64,000 nucleotides of DNA from DATADD01 sp046262355 (GCA_046262355.1 JBHEMX010000015.1:25124-89123), one strand, 5' to 3'; counted from the first letter of the stretch, positions 20,619-29,405 are shown. Numbers and translations are program-made. Notes: generated from the letters alone by a model not told the origin.

Positions 20619-21084
20619 AGCGGAGGTTGCGGTCCTCCACTATCCGGCCCAGCAGCCCGTTGATGAAGCGCCCGGAGTCGTCCGTCGACATCGACTTGGC
20701 GAGCTCGACGGCCTCGTTGATCGACACGGCGATCGGCACGTCGTCGCCCCACAGGAGCTCGACGAGGCTGATCCTCAGCAGGTTGCGATCGATCACCGGC
20801 ATGCGCTGGAGAGCCCAGTGATCCGCGTAGCGAGCGATCAGGGCGTCGAGGTCGGCTTGATGCCGCTGGACGCCCTCGATCAGCGTGCGGGCATACTCGA
20901 GCGCCTCGGGCGCCGGCTCCTCCCCGCCGGCATGGTCGTCCACCCAGCCCTCGGCGCGCCGCGCCTCATAGGCCTCGAGCGGAAGCCAGGCGCGGATCTC
21001 GGCCTCGTAGAGGACGTCGAGCGCGAGCCGGCGCGCCGACCGCCGGGACCGCGTCGCCCCAGAGCGTCCGGCCGCGCGGGGCAC
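20617..21084 (-). CDS. nusB: Transcription antitermination factor NusB
   Basis: RNA-binding factor that works with NusE/S10 in rRNA antitermination. The 155-residue helical protein has an Arg-rich start (SRRSARRLALDVLYEAEI) and the C-terminal signature MPVIDRNLLRISLVELLW, IAVSINEAVELAKSMSTDDSGRFINGLLGRI. Start GTG 21082-21084, a few bases after efp. The efp-nusB order is standard in actinobacteria. Confidence 0.97.
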   Translation of the reverse strand: MPRAAGRSGATRSRRSARRLALDVLYEAEIRAWLPLEAYEARRAEGWVDDHAGGEEPAPEALEYARTLIEGVQRHQADLDALIARYADHWALQRMPVIDRNLLRISLVELLWGDDVPIAVSINEAVELAKSMSTDDSGRFINGLLGRIVEDRNLR

Positions 21085-21088
21085 CTCC

Positions 21089-21646
21089 TCAGGCCCGGGA
21101 CATGTATTCGCCGCTGCGGGTGTCGACCTTGATGCGCTCGCCCTTCTCGACGAACAGCGGCACCTGAACGACGGCGCCGGTCTCGACGGTGGCCGGCTTG
21201 AGCGCGCCCGAGACCCTGTCTCCCTTGAAGCCGGGATCCGTCTCGGTGACCTCGAGCTCGAGCGCGACCGGCAGCTCCGCGCCGATGGGAGTGCCTTCGT
21301 AGACCGGGATGAGACACACGGTGCCGTCGCGCAAAAAGGCGCGCGCGTCGCCGAGGAGCTCCGGATCGACGTGAACCTGTTCGTAGGACTCGTTGTCCAT
21401 GAACACGAGTCCCGCCTCGTCGCTGTAGAGGTACTGCATCTCGCGCTTGTCGAGCACCGCCAGATTGACCTTCTCGTCGGCTCGGAACGTGCGTTCCGTA
21501 ACGGCTCCCGATCGCACGTTCTTGAGCTTGGTCTTCACGAAGGCCTGTCCCTTGCCCGGCTTCACGTGCTGGTAGTTCACGATCGTGAACAGCGTTCCGT
21601 CGAGATCGAGCGTCTGGCCCGGTCGCATGTCGTTCGTCGAGATCAT
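21089..21646 (-). CDS. efp: Translation elongation factor P
   Basis: Relieves ribosome stalling at polyproline stretches. The 185-residue protein begins MISTNDMRPGQTLDLDG and has the domain I loop HVKPGKGQAFV, with Lys32 at the position of the modifiable or functional lysine. OB-fold domains II and III end GERIKVDTRSGEYMSRA. Several products in this window are proline-rich (the protein at 39992-40465, the PilT linker), so EF-P is relevant here. ATG 21644-21646 overlaps the pepQ stop (ATGA). Confidence 0.98.
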   Translation of the reverse strand: MISTNDMRPGQTLDLDGTLFTIVNYQHVKPGKGQAFVKTKLKNVRSGAVTERTFRADEKVNLAVLDKREMQYLYSDEAGLVFMDNESYEQVHVDPELLGDARAFLRDGTVCLIPVYEGTPIGAELPVALELEVTETDPGFKGDRVSGALKPATVETGAVVQVPLFVEKGERIKVDTRSGEYMSRA

Positions 21647-22731
21647 CCGGTTCCCTTCACCTCTATGAGCTCTTGCTTCGGGGCGCTGCCGAGGACCTCT
21701 CCACCATCGGGTGTGACGAGCACGCAGTCCTCGATCCGTATGCCACCCCAGCCGACGTGGTAGACGCCGGGCTCGACCGTGACCACGTCAGCGGCGACCA
21801 ACCTCTCCTCGGACAGGCGATTGCAGGTGGGGGCCTCGTGGATGTCGAGCCCAACGCCGTGTCCGAGTCCGTGCGGGAACGCATCGCCGTGCCCTGCGGT
21901 CGCGATGAGCTCGCGCGCCACGCCGTCGACCTCCGCACAGGGCGCGTCCACCGCCACCGCGGCGATGCCACGTGCTTGAGCCTCCAGCACCGTCGAGTAG
22001 ATCACGCGCTGGCGCTCGGAGGCGGAGCCGAGCACGACCGTGCGGGTCAGGTCCGAGCAGTAGCCGCCCGACAGCGAGCCGAAGTCCAGCAGGACGAGGT
22101 CGCCGTCCTCGAAGGGCCTCTCGCTGGGCGTGTGGTGGATGTGGGCCGACAGCGGCCCCGAGCCGACGATCGGCTCGAACGAAACGTCCTCGGCTCCCTG
22201 CCGGCGTATCCGGACCTCGAGCTCGAGCGCGATGTCTCTCTCGCTCTTGCCCGGTGCGAGCCGATCGAGGATCCACATGAACGCCTCGTCGCCCAGTCGC
22301 ACGGCCTCCCGGATCGCGGCGATCTCCTCGGCGTCCTTCGCGCGTCTCGATCCCTCGACGACGTTCGACGTCGACACGAGCTCGACGCCCTCGAGCGGCC
22401 CTGCGAGATCGTCGCGCTGCGCGACCGTCATCGTGCGCGCCTCGATCCCGAGGCGGGCGACGCCGGCCGCCTCGACGCGGCCCGGGAGGAGATCGACCAG
22501 CTTGGACGGATAGATGACCACCTCGGCGCCCTGGACGAGGTCCGCCGCTCGCGCCGCGTAGCGAGGGTCGGACAGGAACACGGCCTCCGAAGAGGACACG
22601 AGCACCTGCCCGTTGGTGCCGGAGAAGCCTGTGAGATAGCGGACGTTGGTGAGGTTCGTGACCAGCAGCGCATCGACCCCGAGCCCGTCGAGCTTGGCGC
22701 GTAGACCCTCGATGCGCGCCTCGTGGTTCAT
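21643..22731 (-). CDS. pepQ: Xaa-Pro aminopeptidase/dipeptidase (M24B)
   Basis: Cytosolic metallopeptidase that removes residues next to proline. The 362-residue protein has a creatinase-like N-terminal domain (YLTGFSGTNGQVLVSS) and a pita-bread catalytic domain with all five metal ligands visible: Asp216 (LLDFGS), Asp227 (CSDLTRT), His291 (GLGHGVGLDIHE), Glu320 (VEPGVY) and Glu334 (RIED). ATG 22729-22731 is preceded by AAAGGA; the frame extends upstream without a ribosome-binding site. It is the usual neighbour of efp. Confidence 0.94.
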   Translation of the reverse strand: MNHEARIEGLRAKLDGLGVDALLVTNLTNVRYLTGFSGTNGQVLVSSSEAVFLSDPRYAARAADLVQGAEVVIYPSKLVDLLPGRVEAAGVARLGIEARTMTVAQRDDLAGPLEGVELVSTSNVVEGSRRAKDAEEIAAIREAVRLGDEAFMWILDRLAPGKSERDIALELEVRIRRQGAEDVSFEPIVGSGPLSAHIHHTPSERPFEDGDLVLLDFGSLSGGYCSDLTRTVVLGSASERQRVIYSTVLEAQARGIAAVAVDAPCAEVDGVARELIATAGHGDAFPHGLGHGVGLDIHEAPTCNRLSEERLVAADVVTVEPGVYHVGWGGIRIEDCVLVTPDGGEVLGSAPKQELIEVKGTG

Positions 22732-22774
22732 GCCCGTTCCTTTCGCATGGTTGAGGGATAGCACATCCGGCGCT

Positions 22775-22828
22775 CGCGCCGTCCATGCGAGGCGATCGCG
22801 CCGTCCATGCTCGGCGATCGCGCCGTCA
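22775..22828. repeat. 22-bp tandem repeat between aroQ and pepQ
   Basis: CGCGCCGTCCATGC.. units of 22 bp at 22775-22796 and 22797-22818, plus 10 bp of a third. The array runs into the 3' end of aroQ. Confidence 0.75.
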
Positions 22829-23269
22829 CTCACTCGGCGCGCCGAGCATCCTCCGCAGGGCGTGCAGCGCCAGCACGTACGAGGTGGCGCCGAAGCCGGC
22901 TATGACGCCGCGGGCCGCCTCTGCGGTCACCGACGTGTGCCGCCACGGCTCGCGTGCGTGGATGTTCGAGAGGTGCACCTCGACGACCGGATACGTCACC
23001 GCTCGGATCGCATCCGCTATCGCTCGGCTCGTGTGCGAGTACGCCCCCGCGTTCACGATCGCCCCGTCCACGGAACCCATCCCCCTGTGCAGCAGCTCGA
23101 TGATCTCGCCCTCGCGCGCGGTCTGCGTTACCTCGACGTCTATGTCGAGCCGCGCGGCCTCGGCGCGTATCTCGCGATTCACGTCCTCGAGGGTGCCGGA
23201 CCCGTACACGGACGGCTCGCGCGTGCCGAGGAGATCGAGGTTGGGACCGTGTATGACGAGCGCCTTCAC
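22826..23269 (-). CDS. aroQ: 3-Dehydroquinate dehydratase, type II
   Basis: Third step of the shikimate pathway. The 147-residue protein fits the dodecameric type II class: HGPNLDLLGTREPSVYG contains the catalytic Tyr, NAGAYSHTS the substrate loop, and EVHLSNIHAREPWRHTS the catalytic His. GTG start at 23267-23269 overlaps the aroKB stop as GTGA. Confidence 0.97.
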   Translation of the reverse strand: MKALVIHGPNLDLLGTREPSVYGSGTLEDVNREIRAEAARLDIDVEVTQTAREGEIIELLHRGMGSVDGAIVNAGAYSHTSRAIADAIRAVTYPVVEVHLSNIHAREPWRHTSVTAEAARGVIAGFGATSYVLALHALRRMLGAPSE

Positions 23270-24843
23270 TTCGCCAGCCTAGCGAGGGCGCGCGCAAGCG
23301 CGTCCTCGGGCACGGAGATGCCGGCCTCCGGCTTGCCGATCGCGGCGAGGAGAACGAAGCGCACCCCACGCCGGTACTTCTTGTCGTGGCGCCACGCTCG
23401 CTCGAGGTCGTCGAGCTCGCACTCCACCGACGTCGGAAGGCCCACCGAGGCGAGGACGTCGCGATGCAGCTCGACGTCGTCGTCGTCGATACGGCCGAGC
23501 TCGTTGGCAAGATGGGCGGCGGCCATCATGCCGAGCGCAACAGCCTCGCCGTGTCGCATCCAGCGGAACCCGAAGACGTGCTCGAGAGCGTGCGCGAACG
23601 TGTGGCCGTAGTTGAGGAACGCACGCTCGCCGTGCTCACGCTCGTCCGCCGCGACGATCGACGCCTTGATCGCGGCGGAGCGGGCGACGATCTCGATCAT
23701 GACGCCGGCGTCCGTGGCGGCGATGTCCGAGGCTCTGGCGCGCACGAGTGTGAGGAGGTCGGGATCGGCGATGAACCCGTACTTCACGACCTCGGCCATG
23801 CCGCTCGTTACCTCGGCGGGAGGCAGCGTTCGAAGCAGGTTCACGTCGCACACGACCGCCCCCGGCTGGTGGATCGTTCCGACGAGGTTCTTGCCGTGCG
23901 CGAGGTTGACGCCGGTCTTGCCTCCGATCGCGGCGTCCACCTGGCCCAGCAGGGTCGTGGGCACGTGCACCACCGCCATGCCGCGGTGATAGGTCGAGGC
24001 CACGTATCCGGCCAGGTCGGTGATCACTCCGCCGCCGAAGCCCACAACGAGGTCGTGACGATGCGCTCCTGCGGCCGCCAACTCGTCGTAGAGCCGCTGT
24101 GCGCCGGCGAGCGACTTCGAGACCTCCCCCTCGGGCACGTCGCTCCAGTGCACGTCGAGGCCGCGCTGCCCAAGCGAGTCGAGCGAGGCGCGCGCGCTCC
24201 GTCGCAGCGATGGATGCGACACGACGAACGCCTTCTCGGCATCGGGAAGCGGCGGCAGGTAACCGCCGAGGTGGGATGCCGCGCCACTGCCGACCACCAC
24301 ACTGTAGGGGCGCCCCGGCACGGCGACGGTGACGCGCCGAACCTCCGCAGCGGGCACGGGCGGCGACGCGCGCCGTTGCAGCTCCGCGACGATGTCGGCT
24401 ACACGCCGCCCATCCGTCGCCACGGTCACGTCGGCGACGCGCTCGTAGAGTCCCCGCCTGCGCTCGTAGAGGGCCCTGGGATCGCCCACGGCGAGCATCG
24501 GCCGGCCGCCGTCGGGGCCGATCCTCCGCAGCGCCTCGCCGTAGCCGACCTCGAGATACGCGACCGTCGCCCACTCGAGTGCCCCGCAGGTGATGGGATC
24601 CTCGAGCGCGCCCCCACCGAGGGCGATCACCGCGTCTGCTCCCCCGAGCAGGTCGGTGGCGACCTCCCGCTCCAGCCTGCGGAAACCCGGCTCACCCTCA
24701 GTCGCGAAGATGTCGGCTATCGACGCGCCTGCCCTTCTCTCGATCTCGTCGTCGGAGTCGACGAACGGCATGCCGAGGCGCGCCGCCAGCAGTCGGCCTA
24801 CCGTCGACTTGCCGGCGCCCATGAAGCCGACGAGAACGATCAC
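23266..24843 (-). CDS. aroKB: Fused shikimate kinase / 3-dehydroquinate synthase
   Basis: A single 525-residue protein joins two shikimate-pathway enzymes. Residues 1 to about 160 are shikimate kinase: P-loop GFMGAGKST, DSDDEIE for Mg and shikimate, PGFRRLE and ALGGGALED. From about 175 to the end is 3-dehydroquinate synthase: VGFGGGVITDLAGYVAS, PTTLLGQVDAAIGGKTGVN, the EVVKYG region and NYGHTFAHALEH with RHGEAVALGM supplying the metal ligands. There is no stop or frame change between the domains. GTG 24841-24843 overlaps the aroC stop. Most actinobacteria have separate adjacent aroK and aroB genes; AroKB fusions are known elsewhere, for example in Thermotoga. Confidence 0.95.
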   Translation of the reverse strand: MIVLVGFMGAGKSTVGRLLAARLGMPFVDSDDEIERRAGASIADIFATEGEPGFRRLEREVATDLLGGADAVIALGGGALEDPITCGALEWATVAYLEVGYGEALRRIGPDGGRPMLAVGDPRALYERRRGLYERVADVTVATDGRRVADIVAELQRRASPPVPAAEVRRVTVAVPGRPYSVVVGSGAASHLGGYLPPLPDAEKAFVVSHPSLRRSARASLDSLGQRGLDVHWSDVPEGEVSKSLAGAQRLYDELAAAGAHRHDLVVGFGGGVITDLAGYVASTYHRGMAVVHVPTTLLGQVDAAIGGKTGVNLAHGKNLVGTIHQPGAVVCDVNLLRTLPPAEVTSGMAEVVKYGFIADPDLLTLVRARASDIAATDAGVMIEIVARSAAIKASIVAADEREHGERAFLNYGHTFAHALEHVFGFRWMRHGEAVALGMMAAAHLANELGRIDDDDVELHRDVLASVGLPTSVECELDDLERAWRHDKKYRRGVRFVLLAAIGKPEAGISVPEDALARALARLAK

Positions 24844-26033
24844 GAGATGGCTTCGTCGGGCGAGTGACCCATCGCCTCGGGGAGACGGGAGGCGACGCGT
24901 TGCCGGTAGCGAGCCACCGACGCCTCCAGGTCGCCCACCGTGTCGCCTCCGAACATCTCGAGCACCGCGTCGCCGAGGACGAGGGCCACGACGGCCTCGC
25001 ACACGACCCCCGCGGCCGGAACCGCACACACGTCGGTGCGCTCCTGGAAGGCTTCGTCGGGTCGGCCCGTCGCGAGATCGACGGTGCGCAACCGCTTCTT
25101 CAGGGTCGACAGCGGTTTCATCGCGGCGCGCATCCGCAACCTGCCGCCCATCGTCATGCCGCCCTCGGTCCCGCCGGCGCGCCCGGTCGCTCTCGTGAGA
25201 TCGGGCTCGATCTCGTCGTGCGCCTCGGTGCCTCGGCGCGCCGCGACCTGGAAGCCGTCGCCGATCTCCACGCCCTTGATCGCGGGCACCGCCATGAGCG
25301 CTCCCGCGAGACGTCCGTCGAGCTTGCGGTCCCAGTGCACGTGGGAGCCGAGACCCGGAGGGACCCCCTCGACCACGACCTCGACGACGCCGCCCAGCGA
25401 GTCGCCCGCGGCGCCGGCCGCCTCGATCTCCGCCACCATCGCGTTGGACGCGGCAGGATCGAGACAGCGCACCGGCGACGAATCGATCGCGGCAAGGTCT
25501 GTCGCCGCGGGGACGTGCCCGCGGTCGTCGACGGCAGCACCACCGATGCGCACGATGTGAGAGATGACGGTGATGCCGAGACGTCCGAGGAGTGCCTTCG
25601 CGAGCGTGCCGACCGCAACGCGCGCCGCGGTCTCGCGTGCGCTCGCGCGCTCGAGCACGTTGCGGGCATCGTCGAAGTCGTACTTGAGCAGGCCCGGCAG
25701 GTCGGCGTGGCCGGGTCGAGGCTTGGTGAGCCGTCTGCCGCCGGGCTCTCCCTCGATCGTCATGACGTGCTGCCACTTCGTCCATTCGCTGTTGTGGATG
25801 ACCACGGCCACGGGCGTGCCCAGCGTGAGCCCACCCCTGAGGCCCGCCATCACCTCGAGCGCGTCCTTCTCGATCTTCATGCGGGGCCCACGTCCGTAGC
25901 CATGACGCCGCCTCACGAGCTCGTGAGCGATGTCGTCGACCGCCACGGGAAGCCCGGCGGGCAGACCTTCGAGGATCGCGACGAGCCCGGGACCGTGCGA
26001 TTCTCCCGCAGTGAGGTACCGGAGCCGACCCAT
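24840..26033 (-). CDS. aroC: Chorismate synthase
   Basis: Last step of the shikimate pathway; converts EPSP to chorismate using reduced flavin. The 397-residue protein begins MGRLRYLTAGESHGPGL (family signature 1) and has RRRHGYGRGPRM, RPGHADLPG and SARETAARVAVG. Near the end it has DVCAVPAAGVVCEAVVALVLGDAVLE. ATG 26031-26033 is preceded by AGGA at 7 nt; a GTG directly upstream is also possible. Follows the pilP-like gene by 16 bp and is probably in the same transcript. Confidence 0.97.
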   Translation of the reverse strand: MGRLRYLTAGESHGPGLVAILEGLPAGLPVAVDDIAHELVRRRHGYGRGPRMKIEKDALEVMAGLRGGLTLGTPVAVVIHNSEWTKWQHVMTIEGEPGGRRLTKPRPGHADLPGLLKYDFDDARNVLERASARETAARVAVGTLAKALLGRLGITVISHIVRIGGAAVDDRGHVPAATDLAAIDSSPVRCLDPAASNAMVAEIEAAGAAGDSLGGVVEVVVEGVPPGLGSHVHWDRKLDGRLAGALMAVPAIKGVEIGDGFQVAARRGTEAHDEIEPDLTRATGRAGGTEGGMTMGGRLRMRAAMKPLSTLKKRLRTVDLATGRPDEAFQERTDVCAVPAAGVVCEAVVALVLGDAVLEMFGGDTVGDLEASVARYRQRVASRLPEAMGHSPDEAIS

Positions 26034-26049
26034 CACGCCATCCTCGCAG

Positions 26050-26685
26050 CTACTTGAGGATCTCCTCGCCCTCGCAGAGGGTGAACTGGTCGTCGCCGTA
26101 GAGCATGCTGGCGCACTCGCCGGAGGCGGAGATGAGCTTGAAGTTGTCGGCGAACGCCTCGCCCTCGTCGGCCGTATAGACGGTTCCGTCGACCTCGACC
26201 TGGGCGCGCGCCCCCCCACCCTTCTCATAGACGTCGATCACGCTCACGCGATGGCCCTCGATCGTCGTGCCGCCGTCGTCTCCGCCGCCGGTGCCGTCAC
26301 CCGACCCGTTCGTGCCGGTCGTTCCCGAGGTCGTTCCCGAGGTCGTTCCCGCGGTCGTTCCCGCGGTCGTGCCGCTCGAGGCGCTGATGAGCGGATCGAA
26401 GGGGTCGCGCGACGCGAACACCTCGAAGGTCTCGACCGGGCCTCCTGCGCCTCCGGAACCGCCGCCCCCGCCTCCCGGCTGGTCCGCGGGGGCCGGGGCC
26501 GGCCGGGGCGTCGCCGGCTCCGCGGCGGGGACCGGCGAGGGCGTCTCCTCCTCGGGCGCGCCGCCATCGCGCAGCACGAGGAACCACAACAGGAACAGCA
26601 GCACGGCGGCAAGGCCGCCCATGATCGCGAGCTGCCGCGGCGCAGGCCGTGAGCGGGTCCCGGTCTCTTCAGATGTCGTGGCCAT
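26050..26685 (-). CDS. Type IV pilus assembly protein, PilP-like
   Basis: A 211-residue inner-membrane-anchored protein last in a pilM-N-O-(P) series. It has one membrane segment (about residues 20-40, LAIMGGLAAVLLFLLWFLVL), a Pro/Gly-rich linker, the FASRDPFDPL segment typical of pilus PilP-type proteins, a Gly-Thr-Thr repeat tract and a C-terminal small beta domain (VSVIDVYEKGGG, VEVDGTVYTADEGEAF). True PilP is a lipoprotein that contacts the PilQ secretin; this one lacks a lipobox and no secretin is present. The role is assigned mainly from position and the RDPF motif. A clear AGGAG precedes the ATG. Confidence 0.7.
   Translation of the reverse strand: MATTSEETGTRSRPAPRQLAIMGGLAAVLLFLLWFLVLRDGGAPEEETPSPVPAAEPATPRPAPAPADQPGGGGGGSGGAGGPVETFEVFASRDPFDPLISASSGTTAGTTAGTTSGTTSGTTGTNGSGDGTGGGDDGGTTIEGHRVSVIDVYEKGGGARAQVEVDGTVYTADEGEAFADNFKLISASGECASMLYGDDQFTLCEGEEILK
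26318..26365. repeat. 12-bp coding tandem repeat in the pilP-like gene
   Basis: Four 12-bp copies of GTCGTTCCCGAG / GTCGTTCCCGCG, followed by a degenerate one. They encode a Gly-Thr-Thr-(Ala/Ser) linker and could vary in copy number by slippage. Confidence 0.85.
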
Positions 26686-26692
26686 CTCGCTC

Positions 26693-27310
26693 CTAAGGCG
26701 TCGTCGGTGCCGGGGTGGTCGTCGTCGTCGGCGCGGTGGCCGCGTCGGCCGCTCCCTCGGGCAGCTCGAAGAAGACGCGCGCCGCGATCTGCACGTCGAT
26801 GCGCCCGTTCTCTGCGGCCTCTTGGTTGTCCTCGACCCCCGTCATAGTCAGCACGTCGATCCGGAGCGCCCGGTCGAGGTCGTAGAGCCGCCGCACGAAG
26901 TCCTGCACCGCGAAGTAGCCGCCCTTGGCGCCGATCGTGGCGCGCACCTCGGCCAGCGGCGCCCCCTCGGGCGGCTGCTCGGGAAGGTCGGGGGTGATCT
27001 GCACGAACCCGACCCCGGCCTGGTTCGCCGCCGTCTGCACCTGGAAGATGAAGTTCGCGACGTCGTTGTCCGCCGGAACCAGCTCCCGGAACCGGTCCAA
27101 GGTCGCCTGGAACTCCGGCGCGTTGGCCTGGAGCGCCTCGAGCCGGTCGAGGTCCACCTGGAGCTGCTGGGTGCGGTCCTTCTCGGCCTGGGTCTGCGCC
27201 TGCACGTCGCCCAGCTCCCCGGCGCGCGGCTTGATGATGAAGAAGAAGAAGAGCAGCAGCACCAGAGCAACACCGGCGCCCGTCACGATGATCTGGTTGC
27301 GACCGGTCAC
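26693..27310 (-). CDS. pilO: Type IV pilus inner-membrane platform protein PilO
   Basis: A 205-residue bitopic membrane protein: one N-terminal membrane segment (GVALVLLLFFFFIIKP), a coiled coil (residues 35-75, QAQTQAEKDRTQQLQ...), then a ferredoxin-like domain (FIFQVQTAANQAGVGFVQI, GGYFAVQDFVRRLYDLDRAL). It ends in a Thr/Pro tail. This is the standard PilO plan; PilO pairs with PilN to link PilM and the platform. GTG 27308-27310 overlaps the pilN stop. Confidence 0.85.
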   Translation of the reverse strand: MTGRNQIIVTGAGVALVLLLFFFFIIKPRAGELGDVQAQTQAEKDRTQQLQVDLDRLEALQANAPEFQATLDRFRELVPADNDVANFIFQVQTAANQAGVGFVQITPDLPEQPPEGAPLAEVRATIGAKGGYFAVQDFVRRLYDLDRALRIDVLTMTGVEDNQEAAENGRIDVQIAARVFFELPEGAADAATAPTTTTTPAPTTP

Positions 27311-27960
27311 GGGTTGAGCCCTTCCTGGAAGCGAGCGCTCGCGGCCCGCTCGTTCAGCTCCAGCGTGCTGTTGAAGTCGAACACCGTGCCGCTGTCGCCG
27401 AGGTCGGCCTCCGTCGCGTCGCTCAGCCACGGGGCGTCGAACTCCTCGGCATCGCCGAGACGCATGAGCCACTTCGCCACGCCGGGCATGGACAGCGAGC
27501 GGCCGGTGAACTGGATGCGGCCGAAGGGCTGTCCTTCGGCGATGCGCACCGCCGCGGTCTCGGTGCCCACGGCCGTGGCGCCTTCCGTCTGACCCGCGGA
27601 CGCCGCCAGGTTGGTCAGCCATATCTCGCCGGGCACGAGCATCGCGACCTCCGTCAACACGGCCGGCCACGCGACGTCGCCGGCCATGACGGTGGTCAGC
27701 GCCGCTTGCTTCTCGTTGACCTCGGCCTCGAGCTGGGCGAAGCGCTGCAGCGAGTCGATCTCGGCCTGGAGCACGTCGCTGTCGGCCCGGGCATTCGCCA
27801 GCTCTCGCCGCGCGTCTGCCACGCGCATCCCGAGCACGAGCCAGTAACCCAAGAGCAGGGCAAGCACGACGAGGCCTGCGACGACCACCAATCCGAGGGA
27901 GCGGCGCTGCCGGCGGCGCGCGAGATGGCTCTCGGGCAGCAGCTCGATGCGCCGCATCAT
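27307..27960 (-). CDS. pilN: Type IV pilus assembly protein PilN
   Basis: A 217-residue protein with the conserved N-terminal RRIELLPE (the short cytoplasmic PilM-binding peptide, usually INLLP), a membrane segment at about residues 22-44, a coiled coil and a periplasm-side-type domain ending in WLTNLAAS... and FTGRSLSMPGVAKWLMRL. The motif and the pilM-N-O order make the call firm. ATG 27958-27960 overlaps the pilM stop (ATGA). Confidence 0.88.
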   Translation of the reverse strand: MMRRIELLPESHLARRRQRRSLGLVVVAGLVVLALLLGYWLVLGMRVADARRELANARADSDVLQAEIDSLQRFAQLEAEVNEKQAALTTVMAGDVAWPAVLTEVAMLVPGEIWLTNLAASAGQTEGATAVGTETAAVRIAEGQPFGRIQFTGRSLSMPGVAKWLMRLGDAEEFDAPWLSDATEADLGDSGTVFDFNSTLELNERAASARFQEGLNP

Positions 27961-29018
27961 CTCGCCGTGCTCCCCGTTGCGAGGCCGACCGCGGTCGCTA
28001 TGACCGGCTCGATCTGCGCCACCTGCTCCTCGGTGAGCCCGGACTTGGAGACGTCGAGGTCGGCCAGCGGCGTGGCTCGCTGCACGGGCACGCGCAGCGT
28101 CTGCTCGAGCTGGGTGACGAGGCCCGGGGTCAGCGAACCTCCGCCGGTGACGATCACCGAGGCAAGGGGTTCGCTGTCCTCTTGCGACGAGTAATAGTCG
28201 AGCGAGCCCCGGATCTCCTCGACGAGGTTGTTCACTCTCTCGCGCAGCACCCGCTGGGACTCGGCGGAGCCGACGCCTCGCCCGAGATCGAACTTCAGCG
28301 CCTCGGCCTCGTCGAAGGCGATGCCCAGGTGCTCGGCCAGGGCCGCGGTGGGATCGTCTCCCCCGAGGAGCAAGATGCGCACGAAACGGGGTTCGCCGTT
28401 GTGATGAACGACCACGTTCGTGACCCCCGCGCCGACGTCGACGACCGCCTCCGCGCCGGCGACCCCATACTCGGCGCGCGCAGCCGCGCTGACCGCACGA
28501 GCCGCCGCGAGGGGCGCGAGGTCGACGCCCGTGGGGTCGATGCCGCCCGCCGACGTGACCTCGACGAAGGACTCGATCATCTCCGTCGCTGCGGCCACCA
28601 GGAGCACGCGCATCATGTGCTCGCCGTTGTCTGCGACATGATCATCGAGGATCTGGAAGTCGAGCTCGGCGGCGTCCACCGGCATGGGGATGTGGTCGGC
28701 GACCTGGAAGCGCAGCGAGTCGCGGAAGTCCTTCTCCTCGAGGTAGGGAAGCTCGACCTGACGCACGACGACGCGCTGGTTGGCGACGCCGATCACCGCC
28801 TTCTTGGTGCGCAGCCGCGCACGCTTCCACAGTTGGGCGATCGCCTCCGAGACGGCGCCGGGGTCGCGGATCTCTCCATCCGCTACGGCGCCTGCGGGAA
28901 GCGCAACCTGGCCGAAGCCGGCGAGGGAGTGTTTGCCCTTGGCCGAGACGACGCGCGCGGCGCGCACTGCGCTGGTGCCGATATCGAGACCGACCGCGGC
29001 CGACGAGCCCAACCCCAT
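27957..29018 (-). CDS. pilM: Type IV pilus actin-like ATPase PilM
   Basis: Cytoplasmic actin/FtsA-fold protein that organises the pilus machine with PilN. The 353-residue product has the first phosphate loop AVGLDIGTSAVRA, the second VVDVGAGVTNVVVHHNG, and VIVTGGGSLTPGL near the end. FRDSLRFQVADHIPMP is a PilM hallmark. GTG 29019-29021 and ATG 29016-29018 are adjacent; either overlaps the upstream HTH gene's stop. Confidence 0.95.
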   Translation of the reverse strand: MGLGSSAAVGLDIGTSAVRAARVVSAKGKHSLAGFGQVALPAGAVADGEIRDPGAVSEAIAQLWKRARLRTKKAVIGVANQRVVVRQVELPYLEEKDFRDSLRFQVADHIPMPVDAAELDFQILDDHVADNGEHMMRVLLVAAATEMIESFVEVTSAGGIDPTGVDLAPLAAARAVSAAARAEYGVAGAEAVVDVGAGVTNVVVHHNGEPRFVRILLLGGDDPTAALAEHLGIAFDEAEALKFDLGRGVGSAESQRVLRERVNNLVEEIRGSLDYYSSQEDSEPLASVIVTGGGSLTPGLVTQLEQTLRVPVQRATPLADLDVSKSGLTEEQVAQIEPVIATAVGLATGSTAR

Positions 29019-29221
29019 CACGCCTCTCCCTCTACGGACACGGCCCGGTCGTTGAGGTAGCGCTCGACGTCCTTCTGCCGGATGCGGTAGTTCTTGCCGA
29101 CGCGGATGGCGGCGAGCTGTCCCGCTTTGATGAGGCGGTAAACGGTCATGTTCGACACGCGCATGACCCGGGCGACCTCTCCGACGGTGAGCAGGGGCTC
29201 ATCGAACTGAGGTCCGGCCAT
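29018..29221 (-). CDS. Small helix-turn-helix (excisionase/BldC-like) DNA-binding protein
   Basis: A 67-residue protein consisting of one winged-HTH of the MerR/excisionase type: LLTVGEVARVMRVSNMTVYRLIKAGQLAAIRVGKNYRIRQKDVERYL. Small free-standing proteins of this type include phage excisionases and the developmental regulator BldC. Here it heads the pilM-N-O-P operon with a GGGGAGG ribosome-binding site, and no integrase is near, so a regulatory role for the pilus operon is more likely than excision. Perfect palindromes lie in the 180-bp region upstream. Confidence 0.85.
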   Translation of the reverse strand: MAGPQFDEPLLTVGEVARVMRVSNMTVYRLIKAGQLAAIRVGKNYRIRQKDVERYLNDRAVSVEGEA

Positions 29222-29300
29222 CAACCACCTCCCCTACCCTCGTCACGCCGCCCGGCGTGGGGCCCTGCCCCTCCTTCTCAATGGGGCGCAGACCCAACAA

Positions 29301-29371
29301 CTGTTAACAGAATCAGTCAACAGATGCCTTCGGCCCCCAACGCACCGGACTTTAGAGTTACAGCGCTGTAA
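29301..29371. promoter_or_regulatory. Two perfect palindromes upstream of the HTH-pilM operon
   Basis: CTGTTAACAG (29301-29310) and TTACAGCGCTGTAA (29358-29371) are perfect palindromes in the AT-richer spacer between the HTH gene and the upstream pilin-like gene. A TTGACT box (minus strand, 29315-29320) is next to the first. They are candidate operator sites, possibly for the adjacent HTH protein. Confidence 0.45.
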
Positions 29372-29405
29372 TTGCGGAGGCTCGATGGCTCCGGGAAGCA
29401 GCCCC

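Noticed and set aside
29018..29221. Phage excisionase indicating a prophage
   Set aside because: No integrase, attachment repeats or phage genes are nearby, and the gene is embedded in the pilM operon.
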